Shown here in pieces: positions 13,075 to 22,672 of a DNA stretch of 64,000 nucleotides. Position 1 is the first letter of the stretch. Each line of letters opens with the position of its first letter. Both the position numbers and the translations under genes were made by a program. This DNA is from Maylandia zebra. Lineage: Eukaryota > Chordata > Actinopteri > Cichliformes > Cichlidae. The notes below the pieces were generated by a model. It was given only the letters and a program-made list of their open reading frames with translations. It was not told the origin of the DNA and did no database searches. The stretch is taken from the NCBI RefSeq assembly GCF_041146795.1, contig NC_135169.1:8696264-8760263 (forward strand), given 5' to 3'.

Positions 13075-13410
13075 AAACCGGTGCTTAAAGAATGGAGAAC
13101 ACAGACTTGGTCCAAAAACCTCTCATGTTCAGCTGTTTTTTGTAAAAAGATAACAATGTTAGCCTTTTCTGCAGCTATGGGGCATATATGGCATCACTCT
13201 TGGCTGGAAGCAGTGCTTAATCAATGGAAAAAACACAAACTTTATCCAAAAACCTCTCATGTTCAGCTATTTTTTTGTAAAAAGATAACAATGTTAGCCT
13301 TTTCTGCAGCTATGGGGCATATATGGTATCACTCTTGGCTGGAAGCAGTGCTTAAACAATGGAAAAAACACAAACTTTGTCCTAAACCTCTCATGTTCAG
13401 CTGTTTTCCA
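13075..13410 (+). repeat. 134-bp tandem repeat, about 2.5 copies
   Basis: The phrase CCTCTCATGTTCAGCT recurs at 13119, 13253 and 13387, exactly 134 bases apart. The intervening GATAACAATGTTAGCC and GGGGCATATATGG blocks also recur. A frame reads through all copies from 13069 to 13431 although 134 is not a multiple of three, because single-base indels shift it. I see no known domain and treat it as a minisatellite, probably inside a larger dispersed repeat. Confidence 0.75.
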
Positions 13411-14134
13411 CTTTTTCTTTGGTCATTTTAGCCTTTTTGGCCAGGGTGAAGGGAGTATCTGCCATCAAACAAGAAGACAGCAGCATGTAGCTATGATGGT
13501 GTTTGCTAGTTCACCTTACATGCATTAATGTAATAACGTGGTTAGCCTACTCAACGTAAATTACACACGAACAACATGAAGCTACTCACGCAGAGAAGAA
13601 CGGCTGCTGCTGCATCATCATCCTCATCATTTCTGCTACACTGGCAGGACTAGGGGCCAGGACTCTCCTCTTCGGGTTTTTGGGGGATGTTGCTAACTCC
13701 GGGTCGATAACAGGCACCACACCCGCAGTAGATGTGCTCGGTGTGAGGTCTCACAGCAAGCTATCAAATACGGCGCATTTCTCGGCTTTTAAAAAAAACG
13801 CTATGCGTCGCCAGGTGTTTCATCGGATTTGAGGTGTTACCTCCTTTGACAGTATCACAGTATCAGCTTAAAGCACTTGTTGCTGCTGAGTTTGCATCTT
13901 TTGCTGTGAAGTACAGCCAGACTTTGACCGCTTCGCCTTGGGCATTTTTAATCTGTAGCTCTGCTCTAAAAGAACGTACGTACCTGGCCCCGCCTACTAC
14001 GCTTGCAAAGGTAAAATGATTGGCTAGAAGCCAAAGTGTGTGACAGCTCAGGAAAATAAAGCACTGAAATGTGCGCTGCTTTTCGGTCTGGTTACTACCG
14101 TTTATGGCACCGGATACCGGTACCCATCCCTACA
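13411..14134 (-). repeat. Probable DNA-transposon-like dispersed repeat
   Basis: The right edge reads, on the minus strand, TAGGGATGGGTACCGGTATC, a terminus typical of fish non-autonomous DNA elements. The matching left terminus was not found, possibly because the 134-bp tandem repeat lies there. The body has no transposase motif that I recognise. Confidence 0.3.
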
Positions 14135-14218
14135 TATAACAGACAATCAACACAGGACGACATAAAGTGCAATGTGCAAAAATTGTAAAAAATCAAAACA
14201 AAGACAGAATAAAATGAT

Positions 14219-14262
<44 letters not shown>
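14219..14262 (+). repeat. (TG)n microsatellite
   Basis: An uninterrupted TG dinucleotide run of about 44 bases. Confidence 0.95.
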
Positions 14263-16035
14263 TGCAGCTGTTCTTTGTGTTGTTGCTGCATCGTTGCCTC
14301 AGGGGGAATGTTGTGTGTGTAACCCGGGTTAAAAAGATGCATAAATAGTAAAAGATAAGTGAAGTCTGAGAATATAAATATCAAAGAGTTCATTTATTTA
14401 AATTTTCTTGTTTATTAAAAAGGTAAAAGTTCATGTAAAATGATTAAAAACATGTTTGCATTGTTTAAAATAAGTTATCTTTCTTTTCTTGTGAATTGTT
14501 TGTGAGAACTGTAATTTCCTACGGGGATAAGGTCTGTGAACGTAACACAGGGTGGAGAGGAAAAGGAAAAAAAGAGAGCGCGAGGAGAGAGGGCGGTGGT
14601 GCGTGAGTTACACGAGCATCCAGAGAAGTTAGCTTAGTAGTAAGTGTGTTTTGACTTTTCGGACAGATAAGTCACAGTGTCGGTAAGCTAGTGACATGAC
14701 ACGTAAAGTTTCAGCGTGAGTCTGCTGGACTGTGTGCTTTGTTTCTTGCGGCCGTGCACGTTAAAGTTAAAGTGAGGCTAACCCAGCCGTTCGCTAATAA
14801 GGACTACTGTAGGCTGCTGTTTAGCTAAAGTTGTGGAACATAACAAGCTGCAGAGGATCGTTACCGAACTGGATAACGACGGACACACCCCAGATAGTCA
14901 CTCTGAGTGCCCGCGTCACTCAGAGTACCTCTGGCAACGTGGGAAGCTAAAACAGGTAGCTTGTGGAGCAGGTGGAGATCACGGACCTTCCTCATCTTTG
15001 TGCTACTGCATTCAGAGCGGAGTGTTTCTGAAGGAGCTGAGGACAACTTGTTGCCTGGATTAATCTGGTGGGAATTGCACGTTTCACAAGGTACTGAGTT
15101 TATTTATTTATTTTTTGCTCGTTGAGTGAAGAACTTCCGGTTGGGAGATGGTTTTGGATTTATTCTGGAGCAACACAGGCCTGCAACGTAGGGTTTATCT
15201 CTGCCGGCTTTAGGTTTAGTTTGGGACTGTAATTGTGTTATCACTGGTGGTTTACACTGTGTGTGTGGAGATTCTGTGTACAGTGGGTAAATTGCTGTGT
15301 GTGTTTTTGGTTTGCCTGAATACTGAAATCTGCCATTTTATTATTTTCTTGTTTTCATTGTTTGGTAAATTAAAGGAGGGTTGCAAGGCTCTACTTTACA
15401 TGGTGTATGACATGATTTACTGCACTGTAGACACTAGTGTTCATTTTCACGTGTAGTGCTGCTGTTAAGGAATAAGCTTCATTGATCCCAGAAACAAAAG
15501 AGAAGTTAGCTTAAAAATATCGTACGGGAGTACACTAGAAAAAGAACCCAAAGCCCATTTATTTAATGGTATTGAGTAAATGAGGGCTACATGTGTGTGT
15601 GTTATGCAGACTAGCAGAGACTGCAGCTGTCAGCAGCCACACACACTTTCTATTCTTCAAATCAAATCACAGTGAAACATGTTCACTGACAGCTCAGCTT
15701 CAGCATCGTCTTCATGCTGTGACTGCAGCCGTTCAACTCTGTTTGTCTTTAACCCAAATCATCACAACATGCAAATATAATCATCAAAATGATGTGACTG
15801 GAAGGATGCAGCAGTCTGTGCTCCACCTTTCTCCCCCACACCTGCAGGTGGAGAACATGGATGCATGAATCTCTACAGAGTTCTTTGAATATTATCCGTC
15901 TCATCAGTTTTCAGTGAACAAAACTCCTCACAGAGCCAAAATAAGCAGTTTGTATCCAACATAACTCAGCTGGACTCTGATGCTCCGTATAACAGCCACA
16001 CATGAGTCTGGATTCACTCAAAGCATTGAACAAAC
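14263..16035. other. No gene recognised; 3' flank of the TRIM gene
   Basis: A GC-rich patch at 14540-14900 with purine-rich runs could be promoter-like, but no exon can be supported. 'ttcattgatcccagaaacaaa' near 15479 resembles repeat sequence. The last 150 bases lie beyond the TRIM polyA signal. Confidence 0.4.
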
Positions 16036-16041
16036 TTTATT
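16036..16041 (-). terminator. PolyA signal of the TRIM gene
   Basis: AATAAA on the minus strand about 220 bases past the TRIM stop codon. It is the first canonical signal downstream and gives a normal short 3'UTR. Cleavage would fall near 16015-16025. Confidence 0.6.
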
Positions 16042-16261
16042 GGAAATGAAGCTTTTGGACATTTGTTCTCTGATATTTGCTCTTCAGCTCGAGTCTCCAT
16101 CAGTGGGAACATTTCCTGATTCAACTTTTCTTCTGTTCAAATCAAACTCCATGAGAATCAAAGTGTGAATCAGAGTCCTGATGATCAGATTCTATAGAAA
16201 CATGGAGACTGTAGAGGATTTACACTCAATATGTTCATTTGTTCCCTTCAAGAAAAATCAA

Positions 16262-17932
16262 TCATTCATCCAATAAAATCAGTCGTTGATCAGTTTGATT
16301 GACAGGACAGATGATCAGAGGTGCAGAGTTTTTACCTCCATCATTGTTACAGGGACAGAAGAATGGGTGGAGTCTGTGAGTGAAGGAGCAGCCATTAAAG
16401 GAGTAGATCAGAGCTGCAGCACCTACATCATAAAAGGAGACCAGACCCTCCTCATAATCCACAAACACCCCCACCTTCTCAGGACCAGGATGGAGACAGA
16501 GGGGGACTAAATACTTAGCACAAGCTTTGTACTCATTTCCATTTCTCAGCCTCACAGTCCAGAAACCATTCTGAGGACTCGCTGTGATTTGTCCCTTCCT
16601 GTTGATCGACTCTGTGGCCACTCCTAAATCCCACGCAGTCTTTCCTTTAACCTGAACCTCAAAGTAAAATCTCCCTGAAGAGAAACTCTGCTCTCCTAAA
16701 ACCATAACACACAGAGAAAATCTCTCTGGGTTGTCTGGAAGATTCTTCCACACATCACTATCATAAACTTGTTTTCCATCATCAGACAGGATGAGTTCAG
16801 GATGAGCTGTATCAGGATCCAGAGTCACATCCACCTCATGCTGCTGCACCCTCTGCAGCTCTGCAGCCTCAAACAGCTTCTTCTTCATGGGTTTCCAGAC
16901 TGTCTCCTCCAGCTGAGCCACAGCTCTCCCCACAGTCCCCTCATATGATGGTGGATGAACTCTGACCTCTGTCCAGTCCTTGCTGGGTGGAGCTTTCAGG
17001 GAGGAGAAGCTTTGGAGGAGGTGGAGGTGGTCTTCAGAGCGTGAGAGCTGCTCCACCTCAGAGCTTCTCTCCATCAGCTCAGAGATTTCCTGTTCCAGAT
17101 CTTTGATGAGACCTTCAGCCTGTTTCTCTGTAGCTTCCTGTTTGTCTTCGATCTCCTTCATGAGCTCCTTCAGGCGTCTCTCAACAGACTCCATCAGAGC
17201 CGTGAGGACCTGAACACCTTCTGCTTTCTGTCTGTCTGCAGCATCTTTACTCATCTTCACCGACTCTGTGATCTCCTGAATCTTCAGTCGTCTCTTCTGG
17301 ATCATCTGCTGAATCTCAGCCTCTGTCTTCTCCAGCTCTGCCTTCTTTCCTTCATATTCTTCTCTCAGAGGAACAAACTCGTGGTTCTTGTGGTCTAAAA
17401 CAGAGCAGAGCATGCAGACACATGTCTGGTCGGTCTTACAGAACAGCTCCAGGAGTTTATCGTGCTTCGTGCACATCCTGCCTTCCAGGTTCTCCACAGC
17501 ATCAACCAGCTGATGTCTTTTCAGACCTTTCAGTGTCAGATGAGGCTCCAGGTGAGTCTGACAGTAGGAGGTCTGACACACCAGGCAGGACTTCAGGGCC
17601 TTCAGTCTGGTTCCAGTGCAGACGTCACAGGGAACTTCTCCTGGTTTGGCAGCTTGTTGCTCTGAGCTGCTGCTGCTGGCTTTCTGCTGAGCTTCACGTC
17701 TGAACTGAGCAACCATCTCAGAGATGAAGGTGTTGACCCTCAGCTGAGGTCGAGTGTAGAAAGTCTCTTTACACATGGGACACTGACAGCTCTGATTCAT
17801 GTCCCAGTGCTGACTGATGCAGGTTTTGCAGAAGTTGTGTCCACATGGTGTAGTGACTGGATCAGTGAACACATCCAGACAGATGGAGCACAGAAACTGA
17901 TCTTCAGATCGCAGATTGCTGGCAGCAGACAT
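16262..17932 (-). CDS. TRIM-family E3 ubiquitin ligase (RING, B-box, coiled coil, PRY-SPRY)
   Basis: A single uninterrupted coding exon of 556 residues. A C3HC4 RING lies at the N-terminus (C15, C18, C30, H32, C35, C38, C51, C54). A B-box region follows at about 97-190 (CDVC, then CTKHDKLLELFCKTDQ and HKNHE). A Glu/Lys-rich coiled coil occupies about 190-290. A C-terminal PRY-SPRY starts near DVTLDPDTAHPELILSDDG and includes LGEQSFSSGRFYFEV. TRIMs of this build transfer ubiquitin through the RING and recognise targets with SPRY; many fish copies (bloodthirsty/TRIM39/TRIM25-like) act in antiviral signalling. I chose the ATG at 17932, not an in-frame one 42 bases upstream, because TTTCTCCCTCAG|AG lies just 5' of it: a 3' splice site that would remove the upstream ATG. 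No frameshift or missing zinc ligand is seen, so it looks functional. The exact subfamily is uncertain. Confidence 0.92.
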   Translation of the reverse strand: MSAASNLRSEDQFLCSICLDVFTDPVTTPCGHNFCKTCISQHWDMNQSCQCPMCKETFYTRPQLRVNTFISEMVAQFRREAQQKASSSSSEQQAAKPGEVPCDVCTGTRLKALKSCLVCQTSYCQTHLEPHLTLKGLKRHQLVDAVENLEGRMCTKHDKLLELFCKTDQTCVCMLCSVLDHKNHEFVPLREEYEGKKAELEKTEAEIQQMIQKRRLKIQEITESVKMSKDAADRQKAEGVQVLTALMESVERRLKELMKEIEDKQEATEKQAEGLIKDLEQEISELMERSSEVEQLSRSEDHLHLLQSFSSLKAPPSKDWTEVRVHPPSYEGTVGRAVAQLEETVWKPMKKKLFEAAELQRVQQHEVDVTLDPDTAHPELILSDDGKQVYDSDVWKNLPDNPERFSLCVMVLGEQSFSSGRFYFEVQVKGKTAWDLGVATESINRKGQITASPQNGFWTVRLRNGNEYKACAKYLVPLCLHPGPEKVGVFVDYEEGLVSFYDVGAAALIYSFNGCSFTHRLHPFFCPCNNDGGKNSAPLIICPVNQTDQRLILLDE

Positions 17933-17940
17933 GTCTGCAC

Positions 17941-19510
17941 TCTGAGGGAGAAAGAAGAGAAACATTTGATTCAAAATTCACTTTAAATTTCATTTTACAA
18001 AGAGAGAAACAAGCGTCAGTAGTCTGAGGAGCTTGGAGAGAAAAGCGTCTGGACTTCTTTGAGTTTCTTGAAGACGTTTCATCAGAGAAGCTTCTTCAGT
18101 TCTCAGAGTAACTGGTGGAGACCCAGCAACACACTCAGACACAAACTGGTTCATCCAAACACAAACCTAACATCGTAGTGTCTGCTGTACAGTGCAGCGT
18201 CCAGATGGACAGGATCAACGTTTGGGGATGAAGATAAATACAGTCGTTACAAAGATGTGAAATTGTTTCTCTGTTTTACAGAAGGTCCAAGATTCATCCA
18301 GATCATTTGTATACTTGAATAAATCAGTTTGTTGGATATTTTCCATCAATCACTGTGAAGTAAACTTCGACCTTGTTGGTGACTGAATACTTCTTATTGT
18401 ACGTCCAGATCAACGAGCCATTAATATTAAACAGTGACTGTTCCAGTAGAGCTGACAGTGAGGAGGACGATGAATCACAAACCTCAGAAATGTGTTATTA
18501 ACTGTTGATCCAGTATTTTAATGGCATTGATGAGAACATGTTTATTCAGAGGTGTCTGTATATTTGGTCCATTTGTGCGTCAGTAAAAACTGTCCTGTTT
18601 TCTCTCACAGATACTGGAACATCCTCACAAACTCAGGATGTGGAAGAAGATGAACTTTTCCAGTCACTCGCTGGGATACATCATTCATGTTATTCTGGAT
18701 CCTCAGAAAACATTGATTTATTTTTGTGTTTCACATATTTGTTTGTCCAAATCAAAGATTGATGTTAGTAGAGAAGAAGCCACCATGATAAAGCCTGTGT
18801 GTGAAAACGAGATCAGTGGATTTGATCAAAATCCCATTTAAGGAGGAATTCTGTCCTCCAGTTTGTTTAAATAAGCTTTGGGATTAAACAGCATCATCTA
18901 TGTTTGTGTCTGATGACATGTTTGATCCAGGTCAGCTTGAATATCACAGCTGATGTGTGGAACTCTGACATGTTTAAAGCCTGATTATCAGGATGATTCA
19001 AACACATCTGTCTAAATAATGAGATTCATGTTTCCACACAAAGTTATAAAGTGCAGCATCGACTGTTTTCTGAATGATTGAGGATCATCTGTGACTCTTA
19101 CAGGATACACTAAGTCAGATAATCTTTGTAAAATGTGTGAATGACTTTTTGAAGTACTGACCAAAATCTGCTGGTTTACAGTATCAAAGGCTTTATATCA
19201 ATAAAGAATACATCGGTGTTTTCACGTCTGTAATCCTTATGATCAATCAGATCCAGAATCAATCTAAGAGGAACAGGAAGTGATGAATAACCAGGAAGTG
19301 TGGAGTCAGTCTGAAGTCCAGAGCACAGCCTGAGTCCACAGTCCTGAGCAGAGCCACAGTGAGACTGAAGCAGCAGCTCGATGCTCCTACAGTGGATCTG
19401 TGGTTACATGAGCAGATTTCTATGGATCCAGTGTGACTGTGATGAGTCCTGATGAAGTGAACAGAGTGAAGATTTGTGTAGAAGCAGGAAGTGTGATCAG
19501 CTGCACTCAC
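17941..19510 (-). other. 5'UTR intron of the TRIM gene (inferred)
   Basis: On the minus strand a donor ACAGTG|GTGAGT at 19510-19505 and an acceptor CTCCCTCAG at 17943-17942 could bound a 1.57-kb intron separating a non-coding first exon from the coding exon. It contains a Penelope-like remnant at 18020-18130 and no other gene. Splicing is predicted from consensus only. Confidence 0.5.
18020..18130 (-). mobile_element. Penelope-like element 3' remnant
   Basis: The stretch with 'gcgtctggacttcttt' and 'gaagcttcttcag' matches the left (3') end of the Penelope-like insertion at 40811-41795 in the same orientation. Only about 110 bases are recognisable. Confidence 0.55.
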
Positions 19511-19615
19511 CACTGTTGCTGAGAGGAACCTGATGGACTCCAGTGAATCTTCTTTTAGAGACAAACAGGACTCGACTGCAGCTCTGCTGCTGCTCTCTCA
19601 CACTTTCACTTCTGC
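19511..19615 (-). promoter_or_regulatory. Probable non-coding exon 1 and IRF/ISRE-like promoter element of the TRIM gene
   Basis: On the minus strand GCAGAAGTGAAAGTG (19615-19601) matches the core of interferon-regulatory elements (GAAGTGAAAGT, as in the IFN-beta PRDI). About 90 bases downstream is the donor AGTG|GTGAGT ending a putative exon at 19511. Together with the acceptor directly before the TRIM ATG this predicts an interferon-inducible promoter with a non-coding first exon, the layout of many fish TRIM genes. The transcription start is not defined and no TATA box is obvious. The regulation is inference from motif and position. Confidence 0.5.
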
Positions 19616-19854
19616 AAAATGACGTTGGGCTTCTTGTTTTTCAGCTGTTGCTCCGCCTCTTCCTGCCTCTCCCTTTACAGGAATCAGCCGGTCTGTACTC
19701 AGTGACTGTGTGCAGCGGGTGGAGGAGTGAGGAGTGGTGTGTGGGTTCACACAGTAATGACGGCCTCAGGTGATCAGGAGAAACTCACCTGGATTTCCTT
19801 TTTCCACAGCAGACTGAGAGCTTCAGGTGGACCCTGAAGGAGGTCTCAGACACA

Positions 19855-20000
19855 GGTGGTAAAAGTACACAGTGTGTACTGAAGTAGAAGTACTACTGTT
19901 AAAAATACTCCAAGTACTAATTCAACTTCTTTACTCAAGTAAAAGTAAAAAGTAGTGGCTGTGAAATGAGAGTAAAGAGCTGATTGAAGAACATTTCTAA
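19855..20000. repeat. Decayed dispersed repeat (AGTACT/AAGTAAAAGTA-rich)
   Basis: The 'tactcaagtaaaagtaaaaagtagtgg' texture resembles the end of a common fish non-autonomous DNA element. No second terminus or target duplication was found. Confidence 0.3.
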
Positions 20001-21239
20001 CACGTGTGTTTATACAAAGCTAACTGACTGTGTGACTAACTAACTGACTAACTGCTGTGGTTTGGAGTAGAGATTCCTGAATTTACCAGGTGCACCTGAA
20101 GGCAGCACAATTTAAACCGTAAATAATGATGTAGGTGCGCAAATCCTTTTCAAGCGTCACAGCATCAGATGAGCCGGCTTACGTTTGTTGCACTTCTACA
20201 CCAAGTTTTACGCTCGCGTTTCTTCGTTGCTGATTTTTGTTCCACAAACCAAAAGAACAAAGATTCAACCTTTAATATATTTTCATGTGTGTTTCAAGCA
20301 CTGTGACATATCACACACACACACATGCTGAGTGTGTCACTGATAAAGCTGTGACACAGCAGCTCACTCAGTCCAGTCCAGGTAACAGACTCACCTGTTA
20401 GCAGCAGCTCTGCCCTCACAGAGCTCAGCTGCTTATTTCAGTCAGCAGGAAACATTAATATTATGGACTACAGCCGTCTGTCAGGGCCGTTCAAGGACAC
20501 AACGTCACACACAGGTTTAAACTGTTAGACTCATGAATACCCACAACGTTCGATGCACATTTCTCTTTAACAGGAGCAAACGGCCTGATCAGATAATATA
20601 AGAACTCATAAAAGCTCATTTATGTAAATCTCTGCTTGGACCAGTGAAACAGTCTCACACTGATTAAACACCATCACTACTTCAGTAATGACAGAGGGGC
20701 GTAGGCGTGCTCGTGGGACAGCTTCCTCCAGCTGTGGAAACCAGATGTGGAAGCAGACTCCCTGATGTTGCAGTCCAACACCAGTGTGAGCAGAGAGGAC
20801 TCAGCTGCTGGGCGGAGCTTATCTTCCTGTCCTGTTCAATCCAGCATGAAACTCTTCTTATGTTCCCTCTTCAGTCTGATCCTGTCTAACAAACATCACT
20901 GTTCACCTCCTGCTCCCTCTGTGACTCCTTCATGTCCACTTTACTCCTCAGTAAGTCTCCACAGCTCCAAACCAGCTCTGCATTCAGAGTTAGTCCACGT
21001 TCTCACCTCCATCTTCAACCTTTCCTCAGCCAGAGTGTTGTGTCTGTGCTTCCACAGGCCCCGCTGGTTTACAAACTTGTTCCTGTTAACGGAAACAAGA
21101 CGAACAGCTTTTACTTGCTAGCAAGGGAGGACCGCTCGGTGTGTCAGGAAAGCACTGAATCCACCCACAGACGACCTTTTACTGAACACAGTTACAGTAC
21201 ACACAAGCACCACCCATTGTAACCCCCTATGGTCAACAA
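20001..21239. other. No gene supported
   Basis: At 20847 the plus strand reads MKLFLCSLFSLILS, like the start of a signal peptide, but it runs into unrelated sequence without a convincing donor. Nothing else is recognised. Confidence 0.35.
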
Positions 21240-22040
21240 ACATAAGGCCCTATGTGTGTGTGTGTGTTTGGGGTGCGTTTGTGTGACCTCCTGCCCACAA
21301 AGGATGATAAAGCAGGAAGCTTACTAAGCAGCAAACAGAGCCCTCACATAGATGAGCCTATAACAAAACACTGCAGCCTCCCCACCAACAAACTGGCTGG
21401 AGAGGTGGTCAGAGACAAAGGAACGTCTTTGATCAGGCTGCTTGAACCAAGACTTACAAACTTAAGTAACACAATGACAACATTTAACAATTTGACTCCC
21501 ACACAGAGCACTATCCCCACATGCTTCAAGACCACGACCATCATGCCCCTCCCCAAGAAAAGCCCAGCCACTAAACGCCTGCAGACCAGTCGCACTGACT
21601 CCCATCATTGCAAAGTGCTTTGAGAGAGCGGTGCTGGCCTACATCCAGAGCAACATCCCAGACACTCTGGACCCCCTGCAGTCTGCCTACCGGCCCAATA
21701 GGTCCACGTCAGACGCCATCGCTGCTGCCCCTCACTACTCCCTCTCCCACCTGGAAAACAAAGACCTCAGGGTGCTTTTTGTTGATTATAGCTCCGCCTT
21801 CAATACAGTCATCCCTCACAAACTCATTCCCAAGATCCTCAGCAGCTTCTACAGCTGCACTGTGGAGAGCACACTGACCAGCTGCATCACTGCATGGTAC
21901 GGCAGCACTACTGCTATGGACCAAACGCCTGCAGAGAAGATGATCAGGACCCCGCTGCCCTCTGCATCCACCATCGCAGAGTCCAGAGGAGAGCTGCCTC
22001 CATCCTCAAAGACCCCACATCCCCCCAACACGGCTGTTCA
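21240..22040 (+). mobile_element. L2-like LINE relic with internal deletion
   Basis: The plus strand shows [11 protein letters not shown], then after a frameshift [16 protein letters not shown] and [16 protein letters not shown], which are fingers/palm motifs of an L2-type RT. It then jumps straight to [19 protein letters not shown] of the C-terminal part. The segment that should hold the catalytic YADD/FADD box is deleted. Frames change several times, so this copy is dead. Confidence 0.78.
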
Positions 22041-22049
22041 CACTTCTAC

Positions 22050-22320
22050 ACTGTTAGACATTTTATTGTATTTTTACAGTAACTTACTGGCCAGTAAGTT
22101 ACTGTAATTACTGATCTACAGTATCTTTACTGTTGTGATGTTTTACAGTTCAACCACTTTACTGTAAACATATATTACAGTATAACAGCTTTACTGTAAA
22201 CGTGGTTCACAGTTAGAAAGACTTACCGTGATTACGTTTTATAGTATCACTGTACTGCAAATGTGGTTTATGGTATAACACTGTAATTGTGTTTTACAGC
22301 ATATAAAATAATATTAACAT
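22050..22320. repeat. ACTGTAA-rich repeat with a perfect palindrome
   Basis: A 34-bp perfect palindrome spans 22074-22107 (arms of 17 bases, TTACAGTAACTTACTGG and its complement). The following 200 bases hold many TTTACTGTAAA/TTACAGTAT words in both orientations. The texture suggests the foldback end of a DNA transposon. No target duplication was identified. Confidence 0.5.
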
Positions 22321-22398
22321 TCATATTCAATATAAGAACATTTACCAAAAACAATATAATTCAATAAAGTAGTCTCAGGATAGTGAATTAAACCAACA

Positions 22399-22404
22399 TT
22401 TATT
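22399..22404 (-). terminator. PolyA signal of the SAMD3-like gene
   Basis: AATAAA on the minus strand about 270 bases after the TAA stop at 22673, the most plausible 3' end for that gene. Confidence 0.45.
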
Positions 22405-22672
22405 GTTGATATTTTTTTTAACAAGAAAAACATTTTTCAACTGAATAAAAACAATGTCAAGAACCAAAATAAATAGAAGCGTACATGAAAACTACACAGT
22501 CCTTCACCTTTCTGTGTCTGATTTTTTTAAGCAAAACAGTTTTTCATTCCACTAAAAACAGGACAAACCCACCAGCATGAACATTAAATAAACTATTACA
22601 TGTAAAACAAAACTCATTTACAAAATGTAATAATTATCAGTGGGTCCCAGGAAATAGAATGTGACATGGGAT

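Noticed and set aside
16286..17703. Plus-strand ORFs opposite the TRIM gene
   Set aside because: Antisense shadows; no domain and poor context.
20847..20910. MKLFLCSLFSLILS, a signal-peptide-like start on the plus strand
   Set aside because: No consensus donor or following Ig exon, and the frame runs into low-complexity Ser/Pro sequence. Could be chance.
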